NCBI GenBank assembly: GCA_964006375.1
Contig: OZ023266.1
Coordinates: forward strand, 66,617,403-66,681,402
Direction of reading: 5' to 3'
DNA: 64,000 bases
From: Tillus elongatus
Lineage: Eukaryota > Arthropoda > Insecta > Coleoptera > Cleridae
Positions within the stretch are counted from its first letter, which is position 1. Each line of letters starts with the position of its first letter. The translations under genes were made by a program, and so were the position numbers. The notes beneath the pieces are model-generated. The model made no database searches. It was not told where the DNA came from and worked only from the letters and a program-made list of their open reading frames with translations. This document shows, piece by piece, positions 13,127 through 26,205 of this stretch.

Positions 13127-14420
13127 CAGTGGGGTCCGGGTTTTACGTGTAACAGATTTAACGAGACCGCTTTTTAGGCTACTTCGGTTTTATCGAGATA
13201 ATTATTACGCTGGCCCGTTCACATTTTTATTGGAAGACACCTATGTGTTAAAGTAAACAAGAGGGCTTCGTCTTCTGTAAATTCCATTGCCTCTCTACCT
13301 AAAAATATGAGCATTCAAACAGACTAGGACATGATGCACATGTTTCTTGACTGAGACATGGGACTAATGGGTAATAAATTTTACTGTACACAACACAAGA
13401 GAAAATATTTATGGGTTCTTCCACTCACAAAATGATACAGTCCCTCTTGCCACTTGAAATCAACGTTTGTTAGTTCGATACAACTGTACATTTGTGTGGC
13501 TTGTTTTTATGTTTAAATCTTGAAACTTGCGTCTTAATCCGATGAGTTTTCGATCACCGCGCGTTTAAGGCAGGTGAAGAGAGTCTTGTTTACATAATAT
13601 CCGCGTCCGGTATTGGAAGAAAACTCATTAGCATTGCAGAGAAAATGTCGATATTAAAACAAGTGAAAGCAGAAACGAAAAAAAGTGATGTTTGTAGGCA
13701 GTACGGTATTGCATTTTTTACATTATCAACAATTTTAAAGTACGAAAATGCTATTGTCCAGGCTAGTGGTTCCAACACTATTGACAACAAGAGAAAAAGT
13801 TTAGAAACAACCGACCTGGAGAACTTGGACGAAGCATTGTTTGATTGTTTTAAATATCAGAAGCACGCCAACATTGCTACAAGTGGTCTATTTCTCCAGG
13901 AGAAATCTGTTTCTCCTGGTAGAGAAATGGGATATGGAGAGAATTTCGAGTGTTCTACAAGTTGTATTTCTTATTTTAAACAAAATTTTTCATTAATTGA
14001 GGAAAAGTTTCTGGGGAAGCGAAATCTGTAAAGAAGGAAATATCCGAGGAATATCAGGCATGTGATGTCTTCAATGCAGACTAGACAGGACTTTTTTATA
14101 AAATGTTGCCGGACAAAACTCTAAAATTCCAAAATGTGTTGCTGGAAACTTATCCAGTTTACCTAGTTTGTGTAAATTATGACGGTTCTGAGTTTCGACG
14201 ACTATTAGGTACTGGCAAAGCACAAAAACCAAGATGTTTTAAGAATGTAAAGAGTTTGTTGGTGAAATATGTTGCTAACCAAAAAGCATGGGTGACTGAC
14301 GATATTTTTAAAACTGAAGCAGAAGAATGGGATAGCGAACTGGAAACAAGTAACAACCTAACAAGCTCATATGTATATCTTATTTCTTTTATCTCACCAT
14401 GAAATTGCTGTTTACTAAGA
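13127..14420 (+). pseudogene. pogo/Tigger-like element and transposase, copy 2 (broken)
   Basis: The 5' end is CAGTGGGGTCCGGG at 13127, preceded by TA, as expected for pogo elements. The transposase starts at 13598, where the initiator ATG (kept in copy 1) has become ATA. The helix-turn-helix reads MSILKQVKAETKKSDVCRQY then GIAFFTLSTILK, followed by the CENP-B type DNA-binding region (DLENLDEALFDCFKYQKHAN). The frame is shifted after about 13930. The catalytic segment DVFNAD-stop-TGLFYK has a TAG at 14082-14084 in place of the Glu after Asp, the same stop as in copy 1. Then LPDKTLKFQN, RCFKNVKS, VKYVANQKAWVTDDIF. The C-terminal half and 3' end are missing; a HETR begins at 14525. Confidence 0.85.
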
Positions 14421-14524
14421 ATAAGTATTACAATTAGAGCCATATGTAGGCTTGAGGTACGAACGTACGTATTAACATCGTTGTCTTGAAGAAAATTCTT
14501 TAAAAGTCTCAAAATTCGTAACTT

Positions 14525-14969
14525 GTAGTGAATTTTCGTAGAAAAAAATCACTATTGGGGAGATCCCGACTTTTGAATTTTGAAAACATTTTTGCAAATG
14601 AGCGCGAACCAGGGCTTCTAGAACCCATATCCGGGGTATCACAGCGATAACTTAAAAAATAATGGGCCGATTTAGATAAAATTTGGCATGTACCTTCCTT
14701 TTGCAAATGTTTTAGATAAATTCGTTAGTCAGGAAACTCTAACGAGGTTTTCCGGGAAAATTTTGAGTTTTCATTCGAAAAAAATTTTATCTCAAAAAAT
14801 AAAAAAGCTACGATAACCAAATTTGGTAGGTAGGTTTACGATATAAAAATTAAACTATATACCAAAATTTAGATTTCTATGTTACAAGAAAAAAAAGTTA
14901 CAATAAAATATTTTGTGCCAGATCATTTATATGAAAATTCACTACCATAACGCACTTGCTGCGTCCAGG
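14525..14969 (+). repeat. HETR, short copy without microsatellite
   Basis: 5' hairpin, then ATATCCGGGG joined directly to TATCACAGCGATAAC: the TA tract and its flanks are precisely absent. Ends with ACGCACTTGCTGCGTCCAG. At 445 bp it shows the minimal two-module body. Confidence 0.85.
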
Positions 14970-15817
14970 CTGTTTGTCACGCCGACTTTGTTACTCTTCT
15001 AGTTTCAGAAATAGTGCGCCTTTTTAAGTGGAGCACCTGTTATAGATTGTTTTTAGTACCTTTTCCGTATTTTCCAACAGCTTTTTCTGACTTTTTTGTA
15101 TTGATACCTACTCTTCCATTGAAGTTTTCAACTAAAATTAGTGTTTCATTTCTATTTGTTGCTACTACAGTTGATTCCACAATTCTGAAACATCGTGTAA
15201 ACTTGCACGTATTGTCCATTTGAAATTACTACCGTAAAAACTTTTTATTGCCTTATTTTTATTTCAAATTTTGTCTTGACTTATCGCTTAGATATTGCCT
15301 ACCACTCTATAATCCCGTCTATATTTTCACTAAATTGTGTTGTTGCAAGCCCAAACATTACTAAGCATATTGGTGAAACACACTGTTAAATTATATATAC
15401 CTACTAATAAATATACCAATACTTACTATTTAACCTTAGCCTATCTGGGCTATTCGTTTTTTCCATAAACTCCACCGTACACCGTTACATGTGCCACAGT
15501 ATTTTCCACCCATCCATGTCTTTTTGTTTCAGCCAAAGTTAATACAACAAGTTTTGCAAAATTTGATATAAGTTCTTCTTCAATTGGAAATATAATTGTG
15601 TTCCTTCCTTATTTAAAAATTATTACAAATATTGAACAGCTAACTTTGTTACCAAGGTCTGAGATTTATGTTAAGATTTCAAATTTTAATCAAAATATTT
15701 GCGATAATGAAGAAATATGACAAGAAATATAAAATCAGGATTTTAAATTTTCTTTGGGATATTTTAGAAACCTTTGAAGATCTGACTTCGTCAGATGATT
15801 AAGTTTTTTAGTACATA
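14970..15817. other. AT-rich DNA, nothing recognised
   Basis: No domain or repeat-family match seen in either strand. Confidence 0.45.
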
Positions 15818-16960
15818 CAGTATTGTGCAAATAAATTGAATCATAGGCAAAATTTATAGTATTGCTTAAAAATAATTGTTTCGTTAAATGACACATTTAC
15901 AATTATACTAATTAATAGGAAATATGTCCCCATTTGACGTCAATATTAATTTTACTTGTTTTCGGCATTGACTCAACAAGTTATTGACAGTGTCCAGACA
16001 TCCACTTATCTTGCTACCACACGCGAATGACAGCTTCTATCATCTTTGTTTTGGTATTACACTCGATTTTACAATCTAGCCTTCAAGTGTCCCAAAGGTG
16101 TGGTATGGTGTTTACATCCGGTGAATTTTCGGGCCAGTCTAAGACTGTTAGTTATCTTGAAAATATTTCATCATTTCCTTCAATTTGTGACAGGGGGCAT
16201 CCTGTTGGTGATTTGCTTCTCCTTGGGGTTGGCACTTTGTACGTTTTTTGTGTGCAAATGAGGTTCCAATAATGCTTTGTATTTTTAGCTGTTATTCCCT
16301 GCATTCTATTTGCGCCAGAGATCCAACGCCCATGTGCTAAAAAAGACCCCAGCACATGTTTTGGATGTTTGACAGTGTGGTCAACGTAGGCCGGATTCAC
16401 TTGTTCGTTTGAAGACTTTCTAACAAATTTAGATCGTCGATCTTGAACTATGAACCAAGTCTTATTTGTATATAACACCTTTTTTCAGTCTTCTATAGTC
16501 CATCTGCCATATTTGCTGACCCATAACAGCCTCCGCTTCTATATATGTACAATCGGTAAGGAGTTGTTTTTCCTGTGGTTGAATAGCCCTCCACCAGTTT
16601 CTAGAAGTCTCTTACGAGCAGTTGAGTCACGAATTGTTGCACCAGATGCTGCACCAGATGTTGCAACTCATGGCTTGTTTTTCTTGGACACAATTTGCTC
16701 TTTCAAAGCAATACACTGTCATCCCTTGCGGTGGTCTTTCTTTTTTTTTCACAACTGCCCGATCTCTTTACCTTAGCTAAACCTGTGTGTCCCTTTTACT
16801 CTTCAGAACGCACCAATTGTTCACTGACTTACTCCACATTTATTAGATATCTCTTTCTGTTACATAGACGTGTGCTCAGTGGAGTTGATAGTCTTATCGC
16901 GCATCCTACACGTAATATCAATCGCGAAAATTTAACTACACAAAGTTACTTATCAGTGGT
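15818..16960 (-). pseudogene. Tc1-like transposase and element (decayed)
   Basis: Minus-strand relic of a Tc1-family transposase. The left element end is CAGTATTGTGCAAATAAATT at 15818, preceded by TA, a typical Tc1 terminus. In coding order (right to left): DSTARKRLLETGGG (second helix-turn-helix region, about 16640), KRRLLWVSKYGRWTIED, then LYTNKTWFIVQDRRSKFVRK where the first catalytic Asp of the FTDE motif is Asn, VKHPKHVLGSF, and near 16130 a broken version of WPENSPDVNTI with the third acidic position lost. The tail LVESMPKTSKINIDVKWG is recognisable near 15960. Several frameshifts and stops; the right end was not found. Unrelated in detail to the mariner-like copies at 7799 and 38121. 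Confidence 0.82.
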
Positions 16961-17193
16961 ACAGAAATTCGCAGGAATAAACTTTGTGTAAAATATATAG
17001 ACAACGATTTTTAACAAACCGTAATAGGGCGGTAGGTTATGTTTTAATGATTTGAGAGCTGAAAGTGACAAATTACTATGTTGCAGTATGTATGTTCTGG
17101 AAGTATAAGTCCATTGGCCACAGACTTTGAAATTTTTAGCGTGATGTTGCAATATGTAAATAACGAAAAAAAAATAACTTTCACCATAATCTA

Positions 17194-17641
17194 AGGTCTG
17201 TCTTATCGCCCGAGTCTGTAGCTCTCTTGTGTTTTTATAAATCCTATCACTGAGACATTGAATAGTGCTAACCCTGATTGTATGTATAAAATTTCATTTG
17301 TTAAAAATATGTTTATTAATTTTCGTATAGAGGTGCTTACGCTATGAGGTCATCTACCACGGACTTGGCAACGATGTTGCGGTCAGTCAATGTGATAACG
17401 ACCTTTGTCAACCTCGCGTTTCCGCACACACAGGAGTGTGTGTTATTGTTTCCTTTTAAGAACAGTTGAACACACATATCATGGCGAATCGCATTATCAC
17501 ATGAATTAGTATGTAATGGCGACATGCTTCTCCACTCGAAACAATCAATGTGCTCTGGGAATTGTCTATGCCCAATGAATATATAATCAGAACTCGGGGC
17601 TCCGGTATTTTTTTCCGGGTTATTAGTAAGTAGACAGACCT
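17194..17641. mobile_element. MITE-like element
   Basis: Inverted ends AGGTCTGTCTTATCGCCCGA and AGGTCTGTCTACTTACTAAT (right end read in reverse) with TA next to both. No coding capacity. Probably a Tc1/mariner-type MITE; the ends are imperfect. Confidence 0.45.
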
Positions 17642-17696
17642 ATATTACCTAAAGATATAGATTAGTCTATATTCATCTATACATAATTAGACAGTT

Positions 17697-17760
17697 TGGA
17701 TGCAGCCAGTGCGTTATGATAGAGAAGTTTCATAAGAAATTTCAAATGCTTTTAACTAAT
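17697..17760 (-). repeat. HETR 3'-end fragment
   Basis: TTGGATGCAGCCAGTGCGTT and the following ATGATAGAGAAGTTTCAT match the reversed HETR 3' end. Confidence 0.55.
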
Positions 17761-17998
17761 TTTTTATATATTATTAACCCAGAAATGATAGTTCTAGTGG
17801 AAGGTAAAACATCTTTAAATGCACAATATCCATACAAAATTTTATCTCCAGCTCTATCGAAATTGACATTGGAGTACTGCAAGTTTGAGTATTGGGCCTA
17901 GTACTTTCTTCCTAATATAATAATATATAAATAATATTGAGGTCTCGTGCTTCGCTAAAGAAATGTCTGTTGTGCTTTACGCAGACGCGTTTTTGATT

Positions 17999-18050
17999 GT
18001 CTGGACGCAGCAAGTTCGTTATGGCAGTGAATTTTAATCAAAATAATCTA
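17999..18050 (-). repeat. HETR 3'-end fragment
   Basis: TCTGGACGCAGCAAGTTCGT then ATGGCAGTGAATTTTAATCA; no further HETR sequence follows. Confidence 0.6.
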
Positions 18051-18159
18051 CTCACCTCTTTAACGAAAATGATATGTATATACTCAAGAAGGTTACTGCG
18101 GTCATTAGTTTGAGATATACTTGGTTTTTGGATTAAACAGCGACCACGATTTATTAAAA

Positions 18160-18206
18160 CTTGACGTTTAGGCTCCTGTCTTGGAGCCATTTCGAAGAAG
18201 TTAAGG
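18160..18206 (-). ncRNA. Hammerhead-like motif, decayed
   Basis: Minus strand: stem I AACTT / AAGTT, a perfect 6-bp stem II GGCTCC-AAGACA-GGAGCC, and ACGTC after it. The first core block is degraded (CTTCGAAAT where CTGAAGAT is usual) and GAAA has become TAAA, so it should be inactive. The arrangement matches hammerheads of Penelope-like elements. It lies about 1.4 kb downstream of the Penelope-like frame and on the same strand. Confidence 0.55.
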
Positions 18207-18210
18207 AAAT

Positions 18211-19470
18211 ATGGAAGAAAATTAACTCTAAGGCCCTAATCTGCCTATTCCTTAGAGCGGTGGATAAGTGTAAATTGAGTGGTTGTAGCTCGATTACGCG
18301 GCTTCAATCTGCATAGATCCCAAATCTCACTGCTGATCGTCGCTGAAGTCTCTTTAAGTGTGTTCAACCCTAGACCTGAGAGAGATCTGACGATGCGTCG
18401 TCGTCTTGTATTCTTTATAAAGTTTCGCGTACCTGCCTGGTTATCAGTGTAATTGGTCAGGTCAATCTCTATTAAGTCAGGTCCTTTCGTAACGGTACTT
18501 AAAAGATAAGAAGATTAGAGGTATCTTTGTTTCCAACACAGAGATTGCGAATTTCTCGACTTTATATAGTCAACTAATAGATCACCAACCCATACTTCAT
18601 TTGAATAGACCATAATAGCAATACACACGTCTATGGGATGGTCTGCTCTGTGGTTTTCAGGCCTGTCATTTAGTTTATGTCTATACATTTTCGGGCCGAC
18701 ATGTCGCTCCTGTCATATGTCATTTCCGTTTCGTTTTCAGTGCTGAACCTGCGCCTTATTGTTTGGTCTGCGTTTTTCACTGAAGAGGTCTTTTTAAGCT
18801 TAATTTTGCAAGTTAAAACAAAAATTCGTTCTTATTTTCAATAAAAGTTGCTTCTGTTTGTGTTAGTAACACCTATGAGGCTAGTGGATCCATCCTACAG
18901 CAACAGATGAAACTTGTTCCTTGGACATTCAGCTGTATAGTTTTTTAGTCCTGTTTAACAATGGACAATTAAGTAGACACGCCATTTTGGCGTTTTTAAT
19001 TTTCATAAAAAATAAAAAATCAATTTCCCGTCATTTTCATTCAGATAATACGTTGTAATATTCTCTGAAAGTTTTTTCTCAGCTGTATGGCTTACTAAAT
19101 GTTTGTGCTGTGTGCTGTTACTTCCACTTTTATCTTCAGGTTAACTGATAAGGCCCTTCTAGAGGGTAGCGTTTTAAGACTTTGTTAAAAGTTTTCAGAT
19201 TAATTGTGAGCTTTTAAATCTCAGGACAAATTAACGTTTTGTTACGGTTCAGTTTGACTTGCATTTGCTTTTTTTTTGCATGTTGTAGTGTGTATTGTTA
19301 ACTTGTAATCTTTAGTAGTTGTGTAGTTGGATAGCTTTTTAACTTTTGACTTAATGTTAAGGTCAGTTATTGGTACCTCCTTTGTATCTTTTATACTTTG
19401 TGTTGTGCCCTCGCAGAAATAGCCTACCAGAAAACTCAGTTTTTATGACAAGCCTTTTGTAAATTCTAGA
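18211..19470. other. Non-coding flank of the Penelope-like element
   Basis: No open frame of note. Lies between two hammerhead-like motifs, so it may hold the element's terminal repeat, but I could not pair it with a second copy. Confidence 0.4.
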
Positions 19471-19513
19471 TTCCCCTGAGGATTACCGAGTAACAGGTCG
19501 AAACGCGTGGGAA
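19471..19513 (+). ncRNA. Hammerhead-like motif, nearly complete
   Basis: Plus strand: stem I TTCCC / GGGAA, core CTGAGGA (19476-19482), a weak stem II built on ACC / GGT, core GAAA (19500-19503), self-complementary ACGCGT. The base at position 17 is G or missing, which should prevent cutting. The orientation is opposite to the neighbouring Penelope-like frame. Confidence 0.6.
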
Positions 19514-19571
19514 CAAGGAATAGACACTTGTTTGGAAAGAAAAAGCTTTTTTATTCAACTCACCCAAAGAT

Positions 19572-21610
19572 GTCAACCCCAAACATTTTGACGTTTAGGA
19601 ACAACAATATTGAGTCAGATAATGGGGTAGTTAAATTGTCGATCGAATAAGTTGTCTTTTTGTGTGTTTGTAATGAGGATATAATGGGTTTCCATGTAGT
19701 CGAAAGGCGAAGATCAGCATCTCTCTTATTTAAACAATCTGGACGTTTTTAGATCTCTAGACTGCTTCACGGTGAATTCTGGTTTTGAAGTTGTAAACTG
19801 GGGCTATTGTTTTGGCATTGTCCAAGTCTATCTTGGGTCCTGTATGAATATGATGCATGGCCAATGCGGATGTTCTAACTGCGAATGTGTGTGCATATAT
19901 TGAGTGCCTCGGTGGTTCAGTGGTTCTCCTTTCACGTTTTCAGTACATAGTGTAACATTAACATCAACCGAGTTTCTGGCATTGTATTTGAGTAAGTTGA
20001 ATGTCTGCACGTTCTTTCCTTCGCAGGAGGCGTAAATCCATCAGTCCCGTGTACATGCGATGTTGGGCACGTAAAAGATCCTTACCCTTACAGAAAGGCT
20101 GGGGTTAGGTAAGATTTCCAGGATAGTGAGTGGGAACTGCTCCCTGGTGTTGTTGCTTGTGCGTAGTCGCGGAAATAGACCGACATTAAAGCAAAAAATA
20201 TATATTCTATTGTGGATAGGTCTATTCGTTTGTCCTACATAGGTTTAGAAGCAGTCGAGACAAGGAATTTTTCGGATTCGTATCCTTGGAAGTTTTTATT
20301 AGGTTTGGCAGTTTTTGCTCTGTTGTGAATATGGGTTTGATATCATGGGTTCTAAAAATTCGGCTGATTTTGTCGGTGACATCTTTACTGTATGGTGAGA
20401 AGGCTTTGTGATGTTGCGAGGATTTTGTCTGTTTTTGTTGTGGTGTAGTGGCTGGTTGTTGTGCGTTTCTAATGTTTCGTAGTTTGTAATTTTTGTCGTA
20501 CCCGTTTTCTAGCAATGTCTGCCTTAAAAAGTTTATTTCTGTTTGTCTACTGTTGTCGTGTGTTAATCTAAAAGATCGTGTTACCAGTGTTTGAATCACG
20601 GAATTAGTTGCGATGGGTGATGGTGAGACTGGGCGTTAATGTAACGATTAGTGTGGGTTGGTTTTCGGTACACAGTGCAAGAAAATCCTGTGTCATAGTT
20701 TTTAGTGGTGCGTACATATGAGAAAGGCGGAGAAAAATTATTTCCTATTCCCGTGGTGAACAGTATTTGGGGGTCGACGATATTTAGGCAAGAAAGGAAT
20801 TTAACGTGTGGCCAGTCAGCGAAAATATCGTCAAAGTATCTTAACCAGCAGGTTGGTTTTATTTAGGATGAATTGAGAGCTTACGTGTCGAAATTTTCCA
20901 TGAAAATGTTATCCAGTGCAGGAGAGGGTGATGGTTCATCCATTGGAGCACCATGAGCTTGTTTGTAAAATTTGTTTAGGAAAAGGAATTAAGTGTTAGA
21001 TGTGCTATGTTTTAGAAGGGCTATGGTACCGTGTAGAATATTGGGTTTATTTTTGAGAATGTCAAGAGTATGTTAGTATACAAGCAAACAATATCGAAGA
21101 TAACTAGGATGTCGTTTTGAGAAATGGTGCTGTTTTGAATAAAATCAATAAATGGGTGGAGTTTTTGACAGAAGATGTAGCTTTCTCTATTAATGTAGAG
21201 TTTTGGCCAGACGTTTTGCAAGTTTTTTGTGTGGCTGAACAGTGGGCGCTCATGAAGCGGAATATCAAGCTTATAGATCTTCCGGAGACTGCATTTTCTA
21301 GGGACCCGAGACGATTCTTCGACTAGTTCTTTTTTTATGTCAGGGCTGAGTTGGAAGCCGCTGGTGATTGTTTTAGTTGTCTTCTGAAGGTAACTTTTAG
21401 GATCTTTAGAAATTTATTTATAGTCTCTGCTATTAGTAAATTGTCTAAATTTTGTATTTATTCTGTTTTGTCGAGTATATGACTGTAGCGTTGCCTGTCT
21501 GCTGGTAGAATTACAATTTCTGTGTTTCGGTTGAGATCTCAGATTGATTGTCGTTCGTGATCGTTTAAATCTTAAAGATGTCCTCTCCTACAGATACTCC
21601 TAAGCCTGTT
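19572..21610 (-). pseudogene. Penelope-like retroelement, RT and GIY-YIG endonuclease (broken)
   Basis: Minus strand. Penelope-like elements encode a reverse transcriptase joined to a GIY-YIG nuclease and copy RNA into the chromosome. Order seen from the right: KDPKSYLQKTTKTITSGFQL and SPDIKKELVE (about 21420-21330), FIDFIQNSTISQNDILV leading to FDIVCLYTN (RT motif A, near 21100), a GAPMD block near 20950, WLRYFDDIFADW (RT motif C, near 20840, FDD for the usual VDD), the connector with RSFRLTHDNSRQTEINFLR, TYVGQTNRS (GIY-YIG core, near 20235), and the nuclease tail REAVEI then LRLSTTWKPII near 19690. At least four frame changes and several stops: dead. Hammerhead-like motifs lie on both flanks. 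Confidence 0.85.
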
Positions 21611-21688
21611 CTAGCGAACTCCGGATACAGGTTGTCCTGGGATCTGACCGTGCTCACAGACCAACGACAGGCCAGATATAATAAAAGT

Positions 21689-22608
<920 letters not shown>

Positions 22609-22988
22609 TAGTGGATAAATCCGTCAAACAAGTGACGCTGATTAATGTAGCCATTCCGAATACCAATAATTTGCAGACAGAGTACAACGTGAAACTTATC
22701 AAGTACAGAAAACTCAATATGGAAGTGAAGAGACAGTGGAGGGCAGATAGTGTCCTAGTGATCCCGATAGTCGTGTCGTCGAGTGATGTTGTTTCTAAGA
22801 ATCTTCTAGAACATATCAACAGACTAGCCCTTGGAAAACACATTAATAGGGATATGCAGAAAACCGTTATCCTAGCAACTGCTCACATTGTGCGGAGGTT
22901 TCTGGGAAATGTAGAAGTGACGTGTTGTCGTTCAGTGCCCGATAACTTGGAAACGGCCATATCTGAGCTCAATCCGTTTGGTATCTGA
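22609..22988 (+). pseudogene. LINE C-terminal fragment
   Basis: An open frame of about 125 codons ending TGA at 22986, without its own start and cut on the left exactly at a HETR end. The order VTLINVAIPNTNNLQTEY, KLIKYRKLNMEVKRQW, VLVIPIVVSSSDVVSKNL and QKTVILATAHIVRRFL is that of the C-terminal region behind the RT in a class of non-LTR retrotransposons (IDIAVP...IPVVVG type). The RT itself is absent. No stop or frameshift within the fragment, so it is younger than its neighbours. Clade not resolved by eye. Confidence 0.6.
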
Positions 22989-24399
22989 CTTACCAGCAAT
23001 GTGTGAATGTTGCTATTTTAGAAGGTGTGAAAGCCTTTCAGCATAAGTCGGTAATAATAATATAACCGTACTTGCTGCGTTCAGACTTTTTTTAAATCTA
23101 CTAGGACCTCTGGCAAGACCATAAAACAAAACACTCTGTATATAAACAGTTTAGGTGTTAACTTTGTTATTCTGGAATAAGCGACATATCTACCTATATA
23201 TGTTCTGACCTAATGAAAATGATTATTTATTATTTTGCTAATGAAGAAATGGTTTCTATTACGCATTTGCGTGTCGCTTGTTAATTATTATTTTACTGAT
23301 ATTGCCACCAAATGACCAAAGCAGTATAAATTATTGAAAATTATTTTATAGCAGACATTGGCTGCAGTAATGGGTGATAAAATATTAATGCATTAGATTT
23401 GATTCTATTAAGGTTACATCTATAAATAAGCCCTACCTATTTCCGTTGTATGTACCGTTAAGGCGAATAACGTGCGTGGGTGAATTCTTATGTGCATGAA
23501 GATGAAACATTAATCAAAAGGAAGAGTTTCCAGTAACAAATAAAGATGTATTTTGTATAAAGGGATATTTTAGCAGCTGGAATAACACATGTAGCTATAT
23601 TTTTCTTATGTGAGAGTCTGAAGTCAAAAATGAGCCTACACTTGTGTCATAACGGCCTTAGGTTACCTCTACTTTCGGAAACAATGGAAATACGTTAACA
23701 AAATTGTGTATAGATAAGTTTTCTATAAAGCTGCTCTATTCAACTAAAATATCTTTGTTTTGCCGCTGCTTGTTAAACAGGAAGTAGCTCCCAACTTTGA
23801 TGTTTTAAAGAGACCAGCCTGTACATTTTTATGTTCTTAGATTCCACGACAACATGTAGTGCCATATTATGTAGCATATCCTTTCGAAAATTTTACACCA
23901 TATTCATTTATTTAACATAATGTATTTATTTTGGAAGATGCAGATTCATAGAAGCCGAATACATATCAGACAGATGATGTTGGTTAAGTAAAATTGTAAA
24001 GCAGAGCTATTTAATAGTATGTCAGGGCTTAGAGTAAAGATAACTGAGGAACAATTGTACGGGGTTTTCAAAAAATATTACTAACTCCACGTTTGAAAAA
24101 TATATCTACACCCATTTTTTTTAATAACAAACCAAACTTTTAGTTCAGTTTATAAATATTCAAGGATCTGTTAGATCGAGAACTCTTAGCATGAATAAAT
24201 AAATAGTCGCTGTGATAATCTCCTCTTCAGAAAAACTTTTTAATGAAATGAATTTGAGGTCGAAGGCTTGATTACAAATAAGCTTAATAACTAACCGCTT
24301 CATAATCAACCCAGCCTTAAATTTAATGAGAAAATCTTAAATGTTTTGTAACATTCGTATTTCTGCACCACTCGATTTCTAATGGAAAAGTTTCAATTT
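22989..24399. other. AT-rich DNA with one HETR 3'-end scrap
   Basis: ACCGTACTTGCTGCGTTCAG at 23068-23088 is a HETR 3' end without a body. Nothing else recognised over about 1.3 kb. Confidence 0.5.
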
Positions 24400-24905
24400 T
24401 CCCCAATCAATCTCCTGTTACTTTTCTGAAGCGATTTTACTCACAAACAATACAAACTAGCTTGTGAACAGCTACCTGTGTATCAAATTCGATCTCGATG
24501 GCTAAATTACAAACCAATTTGCTATTTCACGCCTACATGATCTGCATCTACTTGAATTTTGCGACAAAATGTCGGGTTTGTCGTAATATTTGAATTTATG
24601 TTCTTAATAAATCTCATGAAACGATGTATTTTCAATGTTAAAGTGCAAAGCGCAATCAACCAATCCCTGATATCTCACCCCTCTTCTCCTGAAGCGATCT
24701 CGCTCAAAACAATCCAAACAGTTCATTTGTGGACTGCTACCTATATAAACAATTTGGAGTCGATAGCACAATCCATTCTAAAGTGATTGCGGCAACTAAC
24801 AGATAGACCAACCTACAGACAGACCGACCTACAGACAGACCGACCTACAGACAGACCGACCCACAGACCAACGGACCAACGGACCGACAGACCAACGGAC
24901 CTGAC
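24400..24905 (+). repeat. GACC-tailed dispersed repeat
   Basis: Two diverged copies of a roughly 110-bp block (CTCCTGTTACTTTTCTGAAG near 24413 and CTCTTCTCCTGAAGCGATCT near 24681), followed by a GACAGACCGACCTACA minisatellite (24805-24900). The same block with a GTCGGTC tract is present inverted at 52915-53110. The pairing of a conserved block with a GTCY tract recalls insect mini-me-type repeats. Confidence 0.65.
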
Positions 24906-25170
24906 CTAATTAGTTTTCGTTCGCAAATCAGGTTTCTTACTTCGTATTTTGGAAGTATTTATGACGTTTGAGCTAATGAAATGATTTTTCCGTTCCCGTT
25001 ACCATACTTCTTCGATGTCTAAGTATCATATACTATAAATATACTGACTTTCCAAAAAATCAAAACACCCAGTAAGAGTCGAGCAATGCAATGAAATCTC
25101 TATACTACTCGGTTTTGGCTCTGTTAAAAAATGTTAACAATATGGACAAAACAATTTAGCAGGTGTACAC

Positions 25171-25320
25171 TTATAGCGAATTTTCATTAAGAAAAATTGG
25201 CTCATAGAGAGGTCACGATGAAAAGCTTTTGAAAAAATTTCTTCAGATGAGCGCGAATTTGGGTCCCTAGAACCCAAAACCAAGGTCCGTTAAAATTGGA
25301 ATATGTTGTATGTATGTATA
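25171..25320 (+). repeat. HETR 5'-end fragment
   Basis: Diverged 5' hairpin (GCGAATTTTCATTAAGAAAA) and GAGCGCGAATTTGGGTCCCT then AGAACCCA. Ends before the TA tract. Confidence 0.65.
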
Positions 25321-26129
25321 TATGTAACTTGGACCGCGGACGAATTCGTATGTCAGCTATAACGGACATTTTTTCCCCAAAAAATATACGAAAATATTTT
25401 ACAAATCCCTATATATTTGTTAGTATTAGAGTAACTAGAATGAGATTTTACATGTGGCTAGAAATGGTGTAAATAAACCTATATTGTGAATTTTAAGTAA
25501 TTTGGTACACAATATTTAGAGTTTTTCCAAATTAAAAATAAAATCTGAAAGACATGCGTTCAAACGACTTAGTGGTTAAAGTCCAATGCCTAACAGACAG
25601 AGTAGTTAACTGCCACGCGTAGATTAATTCATACAACAGGTATAAACCACACATCAACGGTAACCAAATTAAATAAATACCAGACATAAAAAATACTACC
25701 CGAACCAACAATCGTGAAATCTCTGCCACAATTATGGAAAATGGCAGACGACATAAAAATTTGCCAAGTGATTGTTATTTAACGGGGGATTCAATCAAAT
25801 GTTAAAATACACTATATTTATAGCTTGATGAATAGCCTCAAATACAGTTTTAGCGCAGCATAGATATATTAAGCTGTGGTTTTAGACTGAAAGTGTTGTA
25901 TAATATAGTAGAATGTAAACAAAGTCAAGTCAAGTCTATAAAAATGATTCTAAAATAGTTTCTTTTATCTTTAAACTTAAACATAAGACGTCATACAAAA
26001 CCGAAGCAGTGCTTGAATGTATTTCAATGGCAATTCTACTAATTCTGTAATTAATTGTTACGTATACTTTTAACATACTACCCCGTGTATGAAGCCTCTG
26101 TTAAGTATCATGTAAACAAAACGTTAGTT
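25321..26129. other. AT-rich DNA, nothing recognised
   Basis: Short frames only; no domain or repeat match. Confidence 0.45.
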
Positions 26130-26205
26130 GACGTATCAGATAGCTCAGTGGTAGCGTGCTGGTCTTTTGCGCAGAAGTTTGCATGATCAAGTGCAGCTCG
26201 ATGAA
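26130..26205 (+). other. tRNA-like relic
   Basis: ATAGCTCAGTGGTAGCGTGC is a good A box and TCTTTTGCGCAGAAG suggests an anticodon arm, but the B box (GTTTGCATGATCAAG) is degraded and acceptor arms do not pair. A dead tRNA copy or an old SINE head. Confidence 0.4.

Noticed and set aside
17337..17525. Minus-strand 62-codon frame as a gene
   Set aside because: It lies inside the MITE-like element and has no recognisable domain.
19905..19935. tRNA A-box-like TCGGTGGTTCAGTGGTTCTC
   Set aside because: No B box or arms; it lies within the Penelope-like coding remains.
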